This document shows positions 1 through 11,542 of a stretch of 64,000 nt of DNA, piece after piece. The stretch is from Lytechinus variegatus (Eukaryota; Echinodermata; Echinoidea; Temnopleuroida; Toxopneustidae), in NCBI RefSeq assembly GCF_018143015.1, contig NC_054740.1, positions 13,626,640-13,690,639 of the forward strand, written 5' to 3'. The notes under the pieces were generated by a model. The model worked only from the letters and a program-made list of their open reading frames with translations. It was not told the DNA's origin and did not search any database. A program made the translations under genes and the position numbers. The first letter of the stretch is position 1; every line of letters begins with the position of its first letter.

Positions 1-1315
1 TTCAGCGTCCATGCAGTGCCTGTAGTTACCGTATTGGGAAAAAAATGATTTTGACGATGGTTCTCCTAGTAGGACCTTTTGTTATTGTTTCAAGTTTGGC
101 CGATGACTGCAAACACCTTTTGGCGTGATTTCAAATGCAGCAATTGGCAGAGTATTATTTTATTTCTTTTCTATGTTTAGCCCGGTTCACAAATGCAATG
201 ATAGCCGTGGGTGTATATATTTTGTTTGATATTGTCTGTAACGGATGGCGAATATTTATGGTTTTATAATCTTTCATACCTGTAGAAATGAATTCGAAAT
301 AACGAAGAGTTGGAGGCACATTCTTTAGATTATCATCTTTAAGTTCTTATTCATTGTTTGCCCCCCCCCCCCTCTCCCTTCTCTTGAGTTCGTTAGCTCT
401 GGGAAAATTGTTATCTCACTACATTTCATGTTCGCCCATTTATGATGTTGGATGTTTCTAGCCATTCTTGATTTCTTGTGTAAAAGCCAGCGGAGGAAAC
501 ATTTCTACTCTATTATATCATAGACAAGTACACTAAAAGTGATTAATTTATTTAATTGAACTGATTGATGATATTCCTACTTTAGCAATCGGAAGATATA
601 CTATAAATTCTAAATTTATGTCCCTTCCTCATAATGATTAAATAATCATTATAATATCCGGAATAAGAATATTGCATTAACCGAATATCCGTCTTCACAT
701 CGCAGCCATACAAATTAAGGTGAACCAATTATGAAATTAGGAAGAAACCGACATTCAATGAATTAGCCATAAAGGTTAAATCAGTTACGATTTGGAAATA
801 AAATAGTTGGATTCAAACACTTCCGCAAAATATGTAGGCAATTCATGATAATGTGGTTGGCAAACACTGTTTTCTTCCCGCCGACGCTTCTGTATCAAGA
901 ACAAAACAAGTTTATCTATCTTTTTGCTGAAGACGCTTGCCAAAGGTTTATGTTGGTGATAAACCAGTGAGATTTATGAATAGCACGAGAACATAAAAAA
1001 TATATAGTTGCGTTAGTCATGTAGTATTATACTGATGTCATCAAAATTACAGAAGTGTTTATTGCTTATTCAATGAATGATGAGATAGAGAGCTCAGTTA
1101 TTGATATACTATTATCTTATAATAGCGATCTGATGATTCGTTTGTTCAACTTCAAGCATTGTCATAATTGTGGTAACTTCGCTTTTATTAGCACGATAAA
1201 TATAATGACTGGAAAGCCTGGGTCGTATAATGATATTGTTATTTCCTTAACCAGGAGTGTTATCGAATTGTGTTATTAATATTTTTATCATGTAAAAAAA
1301 ATGCATAAACTTTAT
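1..1315. other. AT-rich intergenic DNA, no feature seen
   Basis: Contains a 12-base C run near 361-372 and otherwise unremarkable AT-rich sequence. The only reading frames are short and without family resemblance. Confidence 0.5.
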
Positions 1316-1316
1316 C

Positions 1317-1459
1317 TTCATCACCATCATCATCATTCTCATCATCATCATCCCCACCATAATCATCGTAGCCATTTCCATCACTAGCATCATCACGACC
1401 ACCACACCATCATCATTATAGTCAGCATCATCATCATTGTCGTCATCATCATTGTTATT
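1317..1459. repeat. (CAT)n / (ATC)n imperfect microsatellite
   Basis: Runs of CATCATCAT interrupted by CAC and CGT triplets. It produces long Asp- or Met-rich translations on the - strand that are not real proteins. Confidence 0.85.
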
Positions 1460-1497
1460 ACATGGAAGCGTCGTGATGTAGCGGTTCAGAGTTCTGA

Positions 1498-2140
1498 CTC
1501 TCGCCTTGCAATGAGATGGTGAACATTCTGTGAACATACTGAGAACAGTACACTGTGAACACATTGTTAACATAAGGGGCAATTCCATAAAATGATCAAC
1601 TTTTTTGTACGTCCGACCCCCATTAACTGACCAATTCATGGTCCTTTGACATGTTTGAGAACATTACAGACTGTCAAAAGAACCAGAAATCAGAGACAGG
1701 AAATTTCATAAAGGTCCCATATAAAGGGGGTCGGACGTACATATTTTATGAAATTGCCCTACTGTGAACACACTGTGTACACAATGGAAATACTTAACAC
1801 ACTTTAAACACACAGTGAACACAATCTGAATACACTGTGAATACACTGGGAACACACTATGAACGCACTATGAGCACACTATGAACACACCTTGCATACA
1901 CACTGAACATACTACGAACGCACTATGAGCGCAATGTGTACACAGTGTGAACACACAGGGAATACACCGTAAATACACTGTGAATACACTGTACACGCTC
2001 TGCATACACTGAACGCTCTATGGACGCCTATGAGAACGCTGTGAACACACTGAGAACACACTGTGAAAACACTGGGAATATACTTGCTGCACACACACTG
2101 TGAACACAGTGAATACACATTGTGAATACACTGAATACAT
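1498..2140. repeat. Minisatellite of roughly 12-bp GAACACACTGTG-like units
   Basis: Imperfect head-to-tail repeats of GTGAACACACT with variants (GTGAATACACT, TATGAACACACT). The array is split by an inverted-repeat element at 1576-1760: ACACTGTGAACACATTG lies on the left and ACTGTGAACACACTGTG resumes on the right. The unit length drifts, so the array is old. Confidence 0.75.
1576..1760. mobile_element. MITE-like element, family GGCAATTCCATAAAAT, inserted in the minisatellite
   Basis: The left end reads AGGGGCAATTCCATAAAATG and further in GTACGTCCGACCCCC. The right end is the inverse (GGGGGTCGGACGTAC, then ATTTTATGAAATTGCCCT). Arms are about 40 bp with small differences and the total is about 185 bp with no coding capacity. 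A second copy is at 43032-43234. Confidence 0.7.
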
Positions 2141-2191
2141 TCTTTCCACCAGGGCTAGTTTTTCATCCCCATCTCTCTCCCTCTTTCTTTC

Positions 2192-2225
2192 TATCTCCTT
2201 TTACTATATATAGTAAAAGGAGATA
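2192..2225. repeat. Perfect 34-bp palindrome
   Basis: The arm TATCTCCTTTTACTATA is followed directly by its exact reverse complement, with no spacer. It sits at the edge of a pyrimidine-rich run and could form a cruciform or hairpin. Confidence 0.8.
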
Positions 2226-2288
2226 TATACGGATATATCTGTATATCATGATGTATTTTGAAATGGCGTTGCGTCGGGATGGTCTTTA

Positions 2289-3115
2289 TAGCTTCGTCTC
2301 AATGTGTGAGTATGATACGAATTAGGCCATATGGATTATTGAAATGCTAAACGTAGATGTAAATAGCATAATATGAAAGGAAAATTTATGCAGAGTTAAC
2401 GCGAAAAATCAGGGCGTTATACATGGGAGCATTATTTGGTGATCTCTGTCACCAAACATTTAAAATTTGTGATTTTTTTGTAAATTGCTTTGCCCTTAGC
2501 TTCGTCTCAAATTGTGATTATGATGCGAATTAGGTCGTGTGGAGTACTGAAATGCTACACGTAGATGTATAAGAGCATATGTCATGAAAAACAGAATTTT
2601 AATCAAATACGCCTAGTTAACGCAAAAGATCACGGCAACGCAAGGGAGCATTATTTGGTGATCCCTGTCACCAAAGATTAAAAAATCGTGTGTTTTTTTT
2701 TTGTTTATTGTATTGCGTCATGATTAGCTTCGTCTCAAATTGTGATTATGATACGAATTAGGTCATGTGGATTATTGGAATTCTACACGTAGATGTACAA
2801 TAGCATATGTTCTGGGAAAAAAGAATTTGTGTTATATATGCCGCGTTAACGCGATATATCTGGGGAGCGTTTCATGAAAGGATTTGTCGGACGTTTTATC
2901 CGACAAGTCTTGTTTTATCCGACAGTTACCATAGTCACACTGCCTCTCAGCCAATCAAAATCAAGGAAAGATGTCAGATCTGACAACTTGTCGGACAAAA
3001 ATGTTGATGAAACGCTCCCCAGGGTGCCACATGAGAGCACTATTTGGTGATCTCGTTCACTTAAATGTTCAAAATTAATGTTGTAATTTTGCATGTTATA
3101 TTTAGAGGTTTCGCC
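2289..3115. repeat. Three tandem copies of a ~210-230 bp repeat
   Basis: Units start with TAGCTTCGTCTCAA at about 2289, 2497 and 2725. Each has GATTATGAT-CGAATTAGG, then CTACACGTAGATGTA, then GTTAACGC and GAGCATTATTTGGTGATC. Unit 3 is interrupted by an inserted element (2862-3020) and resumes after it. Copies are diverged but align along their whole length. No reading frame is shared among units. Confidence 0.75.
2862..3020. mobile_element. 159-bp foldback MITE, GGGGAGCGTTTCAT ends
   Basis: Begins GGGGAGCGTTTCAT and ends ATGAAACGCTCCCC. Inside are TTTGTCGGAC / GTCCGACAA inverted segments and a CAGCCAATCAAAATCAAG core (ATTGG motif). It sits cleanly inside unit 3 of the tandem repeat. No clear target duplication is seen. 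Confidence 0.75.
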
Positions 3116-3774
3116 TTTTTTGTAATTAAAACACATTTCTTAAGGGGAAATGACATTCGTTTTTCTTTAGAAAAGCTTTGAATTATAGTCTATCTGAGAT
3201 AATACAGTCACGATAGCGAAAAGCTCACCAGCGAAGGTTCAGCGGTGGATTTATTATTGCGTTCTAAAACGATTAACTGCGCAGAAAGAGCCTTCGTCTG
3301 CCGAATGCATAAACACAGTTGAAGCAACAAATGCGCGCCTGTCGACGGACAGAGAAAGAAAACAAATTAAAACGATACCATGCCGACCGATCAACGCGCA
3401 CGTACAGGTGCTGCCGTCTGCCCGGGAGCCATCAGAACAAAATAATGTACCACATTGTGGCAAAGGTGTATCGAGAATGATTTGATTGAATTAAATGTAA
3501 TCGTACGGGTAATGAACTTGAGCGAAAGGGACGCGTCATGTATGATGAACATATTTTATTTTGCTTCGTGGAGCGTTGGAGAACGCAAGGGTTGAATTTA
3601 GATCAATCAAACACAGGTCAAAGTAAAAAAAAATAATGATAAAAAATAATAAGTAAACAAACAACAGAGAACATTATCCAAGCCAAGATGAGATGGATTG
3701 ATGGATAGCATTACATTTGGAAACATTCCCTCATAACCCCTGAAAAAAAATGTAAAGAAACACGTTACAATAAG
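3116..3774. other. Intergenic, no feature supported
   Basis: Contains a somewhat CpG-richer segment (about 3230-3440) with a 69-codon frame on the - strand that has no recognisable family. Nothing else stands out. Confidence 0.4.
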
Positions 3775-3980
3775 GAGGCGCGATATCTCACTCGGTGGAG
3801 CGGGGGTTCGTATTCCGGTGACCCGGGTTCGATTCACAATTAGTGCGCTATATAGTGCCCTTTGGTAAGGCATTTAAATCCTCATTACCAGGTCCCTCGG
3901 AGAGGACCTTAAGCCGTCGGTCCTCTAATTGCTTGCTTACAAGCATTCATGCTTTTTTAACAATCAGGTAAAAAAAAAAT
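3775..3980 (+). mobile_element. tRNA-derived SINE, family A
   Basis: The head has box A-like GCGATATCTCACTCGGTGG and box B-like GGGTTCGATTC. The body GTGCCCTTTGGTAAGGCATTT...ACCAGGTCCCTCGGAGAGGACCTTAA follows, then a tail GCATTCATGCTTTTTTAACAATCAGG and an A-run. A second copy in reverse lies at 45718-45890. Such tRNA-headed SINEs are common in echinoderms (established); exact family naming was not possible. Confidence 0.75.
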
Positions 3981-4153
3981 CACTATATACCATTTACAAT
4001 GACAACCACAAACAATTGACCGTAACCGACATGGTGATTTGAGCGTCACGTGATGGGGCCAGGGGCCTACCACCTCTTACAATTTCACATTATCAAAATA
4101 AACCGAAGAAGAAAAAAAAATGACTGAAAAGGAGGGAAAGTATGGGAGAAAAA

Positions 4154-4321
4154 GACCAGGTCTCCGTAACACAAAGATTTGCGATGAATTGCAAATATGA
4201 AAGAACCGCACTGATTGGTCCCTGGCCAGTATTTTAAACCTAATGCGCGTGTAACATTGATATTGATTGGTCAGTTCATTTAGCGATTGATCGCTAATCT
4301 TTGTGTTACGGAGCCCTGGTC
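4154..4321. mobile_element. 168-bp TIR element, GACCAGGGCTCCGTAACAC family
   Basis: The ends GACCAGGTCTCCGTAACACA and, inverted, GACCAGGGCTCCGTAACACA continue about 32 bp with two mismatches. The interior contains ACTGATTGGTCC and TTGATTGGTCAG. A related copy in the opposite orientation lies at 10926-11066. Confidence 0.8.
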
Positions 4322-5250
4322 CTATTTCACCCCCCCCCCCTCTCCCACTCCCTCTCTCTCTTTCTCCCTCTCTTCCACTCTCTCTCCTCTCACCATTTCG
4401 CTTAAATTGTTTAAGTGAGTCTGATTGAAGCTAATGAATCGTAACGCAGCTTACATGGTTAATGAAGGCTACACCACTAGGCCAACCAGGTAATAGCCCC
4501 ATCAATTACCTTCTGTGTGAGTTACACAGACGTGTTCCAACCCTCTAGCTTACTTCAGTCCAAGTCGGTGATCTGAAATAGTATAAGCTGTGGCGAAATG
4601 ACGATTGTACACTAAAAGAGACCCTTAAAAGGAATTGGAAATGTTTACTAAATCACTGGGATCATGTTAGTGATAATTGTATTTATGTTTTAGGACCTCC
4701 AAAATCAATGGAGCAACCATACCCAAAGAAGACTTAGATGACTTATAATGCATGAATAAACAAATCAAATGGATGATGCACCGCCTTCGTTTTGGGGTGA
4801 ATATTACTACAAATAATGACTGTATACCCACTCTCGATCCATGGAGTACTCTTTCCCAATATAATGAACCATGTCAATGACCATATTGATATAATATCAT
4901 ACATCAAACCAAACGAAAATATACATCACTTCTCAGTGTCATCATCAGGGATTAAACTACTTTGTATATCAGGGCCTATACAGAACCGGGGCTGTATGGG
5001 GGATGGGTCGTCAGCCCCCATACTTTTTCAAGAAGTGTGTAAAAAAAATGACCATATGACTGTGTGTTTGCATGGAAGCCACCCCCCCCCCCCCATTTCG
5101 AGCGCATCCCCCCTTCCGTCCCACCCCTACTTTCGAAACCTGTATACCGTACATGAGAATAAGATTTAATCATCATCATCGCCATCAACATCATTTTCAT
5201 CATTGAAACTTTTTTAACAGTATACATTATAAGATAGAGCATTACTAATA
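4322..5250. other. Intergenic with C/T-rich tracts
   Basis: A CT-rich run at about 4328-4400 and a 14-base C run near 5083-5096 lie in otherwise plain AT-rich DNA. Reading frames at 4816-5242 overlap on both strands and resemble nothing known. Confidence 0.4.
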
Positions 5251-5255
5251 CTTAA

Positions 5256-5819
5256 AGGAGAATGAAACCTTTGGAACAAGATAGCTTGTGTGAAAACAGA
5301 AAAATCAAAGAAACAGATCAACGAAAGTTTGAGAAAAAATTGGACAAATAATTAAAAAGTTATGACCATTTGAATATTGCGATCACTATGTTAGTGAGAT
5401 CCTCAAATTGGCAATGCGACAAAGATGTGTGATGTCACTTGTGAACATATTTCACTTAAGCTGCCTCTTTTATCACATCTATGAGTAGATCATGTGTTTT
5501 TTCTATCGGTAGGCATGTAAATGCATATTTAAAAAAATACATTATGGATAAAAGAGTTTGTATCACCTTAAGAAAAAGCAAAGCGAGACATTTTTGGGGT
5601 ATTTTAGAGTCCATCAAAGGGAAAGTTGTTCATGTGTGACATCACACATCCTTGTCGCATTGCCAATGGGAGGATCTCCATAGCATTAGTGATTGCAGTA
5701 TTCAAATGCTCATAACTTTTTCATTATTTGTCCGATTTTTCTCCAACTGTCTTTGTTCTTATTCTTTGATTTTTCTGTTTAAACACAAGCCGATTTGTTC
5801 CAAAGGTTTCATCTCCCCT
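5256..5819. mobile_element. 564-bp long-TIR non-autonomous transposon with TTAA flanks
   Basis: Both sides carry TTAA (5252-5255 and 5820-5823). The left arm AGGAGAATGAAACCTTTGGA is mirrored by TCCAAAGGTTTCATCTCCCCT at the other end, and the similarity continues inward for well over 150 bp (AAATTGGACAAATAAT, GTTATGACCATTTGAATA and their inverses). TTAA duplication is typical of piggyBac and Kolobok superfamilies; which one is not decidable without a transposase. Confidence 0.8.
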
Positions 5820-5823
5820 TTAA

Positions 5824-6790
5824 AATAACTCACACAAGGTACCTAGCTCTGGAACAATTTTAATACGCTCGTCCTCATCGGTCCCGAGGTCTAGCTGAGG
5901 GGATGCGAACCGTTTCACAAGAACCCATTGCATGGGGTTAGACCGGTCACTATAAGTGAAATTACATGATACACATTTAAAGGAAGCCAAATCACATTTG
6001 ATACTTTGCTTACATCACTTTAAAAATGTGTTATAACAAAAACAAATTCGAATGGTTAAAACACTTTTTATACTCTTTTATTTTGTCAACAATGCATATG
6101 AAGGATGTGAGCTGCAGACCTTAATTAAATTACGGGATTTTTTAACATCAAGGTAACACAGTATTGAAATAAAGTTCATATCTTTTAATGAAGATTATTA
6201 TCTTCCCAACTTCTGGCGTACAGATGGGAGGAGGGGCTCTTGCCCCTCTCCACCCCCTCGAAAAAAATACGACCAAGAAAAGATGAGGAAAAGGGAATAA
6301 ACGGAAAGAGAAAAGGGTGATATTGATATTATTTTCTGAATATCATTTCCAAATCTACCACAAAATTGGCCTTCTGCAATAAAAATGTCGATCATGATTG
6401 TATTTTGTATTTTTTTTCTCTGATTAATTTTCCACATATTATTACTCCAGATTTCAATCTTTCGCCCAATTATGTGAACACGGGTACAGCCAACAAGTTC
6501 CGGCGGAATGCCTACTCTCTGCACGACGCCTTTATTCGAGGCGGGAAACCGGTTAAACAGATTTGCACCCAATTCTCTTCCGGCAAAGCGCCGCGCCATT
6601 GCCCCCCGATCATGACCTAATTTCACCGCCCTTAAGCCCGTGAGTTTCCTAGGAATCTAAGTTATCCAACTATTATTTTCTAATGTTTATAGTAAACTTG
6701 AAAGCAAATAAAAAATTAATAAATTAATATTATGTTTAAGGTGTCGGCTTGGCATACCAATGCAATGACCGATCGATGACCATAATCAAG
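5824..6790. other. Intergenic, possible old transposon end
   Basis: A segment around 6215-6260 (CTGGCGTACAGATGGGAGGAG, then CCCCTCTCCACCCCC) resembles the GTGGCGTA / poly-C ends of the hAT-like elements listed elsewhere but has no partner. Frames at 6198-6626 overlap on both strands and are not supported as genes. Confidence 0.35.
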
Positions 6791-6799
6791 GCATGGGAG

Positions 6800-7090
6800 T
6801 GGAGGTACACCACGGTGGGTTGGGAAGAAGGAGGAGGAGGAGAAAAGGAAGAAGAAGAAGAAGAAAGGGAAGATGAAGAGGATAAGGAGAAGTAAGAAAG
6901 TAAAAATAAATAGTGGTGGGGATGAGTAAAACAAAAGTAAAATATGTAACAGATATGAAAATTATAAAAGGATGGATAGGTAGGAAGAAAGAAAGAAAGA
7001 AGAAAGAAAGAAAGAAGAAAAAAAGAAGAAAAAAAGAAATAAAAAGAAATAAAGAAATATAGTTAGATAGATAGATAGATAGATAGAACA
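6800..7090. repeat. Purine-rich (GAA/GAAA)n and (GATA)n low-complexity DNA
   Basis: GAGGAGGAGGAG, then AAGAAAGAAAGAAAG, then a short TAGATAGATAGATAGA run. The - strand translations are hydrophobic artefacts. Confidence 0.85.
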
Positions 7091-7748
7091 AAAGACTGGA
7101 GAGGCATATAGGGTATACGATGAGGGGAGAAATCGTAAAATAAGTAGACAGGGAGAAAGTAAGGGAGTATAAATAATTCAAAGAGGGAAAGGGTTACACG
7201 CCTTTCATAATTTTTAAAATTAAATCGTTTTTGTTTTTATTAATGCGTTTCTTAAATTCCTGTCCATACCTGTACAGAAGAAAAACAGAAGCAGAGAGCA
7301 ACAAGCGGGCCTACCAATGTAACCCATATCGTGGGCAACATGAAATAGTTATCATATTGTTTTTATTTTTTTATATTTTGCTACCACCGTTTGAATATAT
7401 CTCGTGTCATATCTTAAAGAAGAAGCGAAATAGAGTGTACATACGCCCACATGTTTTTTATTGGCCTATAAACTGAATACGTCTGATGGATTCGATGATA
7501 GATTCGTGATAAAGCATGTTAGACATGTTAGATATAAACTATAGAAATCTGAAACATTCAATCTACCAACCTACCGTATTCTTATTTGAATTATGAGGAA
7601 AATCTACTCTTTTTTTCAAATATTGTTTCACAATCAATCATGTCCCGGATGCGTATTATTTTTTACAACACATAAATGACGCGCCCCAAATTCCATGTGT
7701 GTGGGAGTGGTGTGTGTTTTATATATCCGTAATATTATTATAATTTTT

Positions 7749-7751
<3 letters not shown>

Positions 7752-7820
<69 letters not shown>

Positions 7821-7830
7821 CATATATATA
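7752..7830. repeat. (TA)n microsatellite
   Basis: About 60 bases of uninterrupted TA followed by GTATATATATCATATATATAG. Confidence 0.9.
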
Positions 7831-7876
7831 GCTGTACGCTGTTTTTTCTAACGAAAATTGCATAACATAATGTGTT

Positions 7877-8028
7877 ATTTATTACCTTTCTCTATCCACA
7901 CACGAGCGCCTGACAAGAAGTCAGAAGGTCCCATTTTTAAAGTCCTTGATATGGCTCGGCCGGGGATCGAACCCACGACCTCCCGTTCATGAGGCGAGCG
8001 CTCTACCACTGAGCCACCATGCCCGGTT
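7877..8028 (-). mobile_element. tRNA-derived SINE, CAT-anticodon head
   Basis: On the - strand GGGCATGGTGGCTCAGTGGTAGAGCGCTCGCC (box A) is followed by an anticodon loop CTCATGA (CAT) and box B GTGGGTTCGATCCCCGG. The acceptor stem has a mismatch, so this is a tRNA-derived repeat, not a tRNA gene. The same head recurs at 18838. Confidence 0.7.
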
Positions 8029-8039
8029 AAACTAAAATG

Positions 8040-9535
8040 CCTATCAGTTTTGAATAGTTTGAATTTTTATACCTTTAAATAATCATAATTCGAAGGATAT
8101 GAAATGAACATGTGTTTTGTTATATTGGAATTTTGTGATCGGTTAGTATGATTAATATCAGGACATAACTTTCATTTGTAGCTTTCTGGTAGCCATCCAC
8201 TGAAAGGAGCCATTTAGGACGATATATAGCTACCTAATAAATCGACATTTCATCTTTATTACATAAAGAGTACCAGTGGAAAACGATTCAATAGCCACTA
8301 CGCCGTCTTCTGTTTCTTTGGTGATAATTATGGAGCTGGTGTGACTTTTGTTTTAGTCAACACTTGGGGGAAAAAACAAGAAATAATTGAGTCCCAATAA
8401 TTACAGCTTTTGTTTAAGATCGTTTTTTTGTAATACTGAATTTGCACTCTTCTTGATTTATATGGTCGTTTGGAATTTATGTTCATCATCGAAAGTGAAT
8501 GAGGAGGAGTTCTCTGAACTGAGCTTGGTTATTTTGGCGAACACTTTACCGATTGCATATATCATCTTGCCGTTTGGTTTTCCTCACAATTTTGGCAAGT
8601 TGCCTAAAATGAGATGCGATATAGGTGTCACTAAATGTTGTGTTGACACGTTGTTTGCTTGATACATATATTAAAAACCATATCCCTTCTTTGCCATCTA
8701 TGTTGTATTTTGTCCGTTTCTGTTTAGTTTGTAAACAATATTTGGTTCCCACTCCCACTCCATCGTTACCATGGAGATCTAAACTTCGGTCTCCAATATA
8801 TCAATATGGCCTGGCGGGGCAGAATGGGTACACGGGCACTGCTTCCCGTAGACTGGATAACGAGGACTTGGGGTCAATGATTGGTATATACACGAACATT
8901 CTGTCACACTTTGAAAACTGGAAAGTCATTGACTCGTCATCCACTTTAGTTAATTTGTTTTGTTTAAATCATAGCACCGTGAAGTAAGGACACAATGAAA
9001 CAATCATGATTCAAGATATAATCTGATAATGAAAATGGAGGTAAAAAATGAAAGTTGAATAAAAAACTTGCTAAACATGATAAATATAGTTCCCTGAGCT
9101 ACAAAAAAAAAAGATCACATCGCTGTATGGTACATAAGTGTTTACATAAGTAAATACATAACTATACTTAATTACATCTCTTTAATAAATAGCAAATATG
9201 ATAAGTGATTAATTTTTAATACTCTTAATTTGTTATTACGTAACCTTTTTCTGAGCCTCATGCATAAGGATAATATACTATCAGTAAAGGTTCTGGCCAC
9301 CCTACATATCTACCATTATCTCTTTGCTAGGTTTGGCAAGCTAACGTACCTACTCCGCATCATGAATTTATTTGATTCATTTCCATTCAAAGCATTATAT
9401 TGAATACAGATAATATATGTCATTCATTGGGCGCCAATTATATAGTTGCCTATTCAATGACCCACTATACATTATCTTATCTCAGCTGTAGAGATGAGCA
9501 TATATGCGGCGCCTATTATCGAGTTGTCTTTCACC
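8040..9535. other. Intergenic, no feature supported
   Basis: Plain AT-rich DNA. Frames at 8387-8987 on both strands overlap each other and show no known motif. Confidence 0.4.
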
Positions 9536-9539
9536 CTGG

Positions 9540-9690
9540 TTCAAATAATTAATCCTATCTGGTACCTATTCATACCCCACCTGTGTTAAGTGAAGGAAAT
9601 TACGCCATGTCTGGGATTGGAACCCACGACCCTCGGTTTCAAAGTCCGGAGACTAATCCACAGGGCCTCAACATTGTGCAGTAGATATGT
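9540..9690 (-). mobile_element. tRNA-derived SINE, family B
   Basis: On the - strand a degraded head (GAGGCCCTGTGGATTAGTCTCC), then box B-like GTCGTGGGTTCCAATCCCAG, then ACATGGCGTAATTTCCTTC. The post-tRNA segment matches the better-preserved copy at 26996-27178. Confidence 0.6.
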
Positions 9691-9699
9691 AGATATTAG

Positions 9700-10920
9700 A
9701 TAAAATGATCGAATGCAAAGGCATATCATGAATGCACACATGGAAATAAAGCGGAACAGAGACAGATATTTATTCCAGGATACAAAAAGGAGAATAATAA
9801 TACGAATTAGGAGCCGATCGGTAAATAGCACCCTGGACCGTATATACCACTAGCATGACTAGTGCACCGACCTTCCCTTGAAGTAAGGGTAAGAATAAAG
9901 CCCTTTTGGAATGAAGATTTTTTTTCTTTGTTGCCGCATAGATGTCGGAGAGAAAGAGTAACATATATTTTTAATGTTTTTGTTCTTCAAATACATTTTC
10001 TGTGCCCTTCCCCTCAATTTTGAGGTCTTGGATCTGCCCCTGCACCTGGTTGCTCCGCTCCAAACTCCCCCGAGCCTTTAGAAGGGTTCCTAGGCCGTTG
10101 TCAATTCTCACACCATATCTCACATTCGAAACTATCTGGGATAAACAAGAAAATAGACTCAAGTGCATTGTCATAACAAGTTGGTTCAACAAAAAACAAA
10201 GGCCTTTTCCGTCAACAAACAATTCTTGTCTACACAGTGATATGATGGTCTAAACAATGCTCTTTTCATCCGCAAAAAGACATAAAACTCCCCCAAATTC
10301 CCAGATGATTCATCCAGTCAAAACATAATTTCTCATCTTTCTGACCCGTTTGCCTTTGTGTTACCCTGGTTACCAGCTATTGTGTTTATAAATGTGACGT
10401 CATAACACCGACCTGACGTCATTTTGAAGAGGACATGATAGAGGGAAACGATGATAGGACACGTTTTTACATTTCCATCCCACTTCTCATAATGTTCCCT
10501 GGGAATTATTGTAGATTTTATTTTTCAGTTCGCTAAATCAAAGTTAAGTCATGTGTGAAGGTAACAGAACTCATAGATGTGAGTTGATTTGTTTTGTTTA
10601 ATTTATATTATCTTTTTTTCCTGTTCTATTACCTATTTTGTCGCTGTTTTTTATAATTTGAATCTAAACAAAGTGCGAAAATAATCGCAAAAAAGCAAAT
10701 TAAGTTTCAGTTAATGTGACAAAAAAAAACCAAGAGGAATGGCGTCAGATTTCAAATCATCTCTGAGATCTTCATACTTACAAAATCCACTCTCTCGATT
10801 AACATTCTCCAGAAAGGCTTTATTCTCCATTTTCTTCTCGCTCTCTTGATCATGTTGATCTTCGAGACCCCGTTGCATAAGCATAGCAATTGATCGTGAG
10901 ACTGATTACTACGATTGATT
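9700..10920. other. Intergenic, no feature supported
   Basis: AT-rich. A fragment at about 10868-10890 (CCCCGTTGCATAAGCATAG) looks like one end of a GTTGCATAA-type MITE whose partner is missing. No gene is visible. Confidence 0.35.
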
Positions 10921-10925
10921 TCATT

Positions 10926-11066
10926 GATTAGCGATCAATCGCTAAATGGACTGGCCAATAAACATCAATGTTACACGCGCATTTGGTTTAGAATACTGAC
11001 CAGGAACCAATCAGTGTGGCTCTTTCATATTTGCAATTCATCTCCAATCTTTGTGTTACGGAGCCC
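10926..11066. mobile_element. End-truncated copy of the GGCTCCGTAACAC TIR element
   Basis: Aligns along its length with the reverse complement of 4154-4321 (GATTAGCGATCAATCGCTAA to CTTTGTGTTACGGAGCCC) but lacks the outer ~22 bp at its left. A second remnant end, CCTTGTGTTACGGGGTTCAGG, lies just to the right at 11083-11103, suggesting insertion of one copy near or into another. Confidence 0.7.
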
Positions 11067-11445
11067 AGATAATCAATCTCTAAGCCTTGTGTTACGGGGT
11101 TCAGGTGATACCCAATCATGACAATGGGTGTGGTGATGAAGGATGTCGTGGCTTAAGAAGAGCTTGATATGGACTTACGCAAATGTAGATTGTCTTTTCA
11201 AAACAATAAAGAGAAATTCGAATTGCAGTCAAGTTATCTGTATATTTGGCCGCCCATTATCATGCTTTGTACTGCTTCTACTCCCACAATAAAACAACGC
11301 ACTATTTGCATTGGGCGTTATTTTTTTGTCCCATTTATATAGTGAATTACACATTACTCAATTTATTTTTGCATGAAAAGAAGTGAGTTTTTATTAGCTT
11401 AATGGTACATGATTTGATATCTTTTCATCAGATATATTTTCAAGA

Positions 11446-11448
<3 letters not shown>

Positions 11449-11539
<91 letters not shown>
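11449..11539. repeat. (CA)n(TA)n compound microsatellite
   Basis: ACATACATACA, then about 24 CA units, then about 17 TA units. It directly abuts the tRNA-like repeat unit at 11540. A similar CA/TA tract bounds the far side of the cluster at 12226-12344. Confidence 0.9.

Positions 11540-11542
<3 letters not shown>

Noticed and set aside
1912-2118. Cys-rich repetitive peptide on the - strand
   Set aside because: Translation of the GAACACACTGTG minisatellite; unit length is not a multiple of three throughout, so the frame is not maintained.
2289-3115. Possible CRISPR-like array
   Set aside because: Only three diverged ~210-230 bp units without short repeats and unique spacers; a eukaryotic tandem repeat.
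7945-8028. tRNA gene with CAT anticodon
   Set aside because: Acceptor and anticodon stems have mismatches and the sequence continues into a SINE-type body; the same head recurs at 18838.
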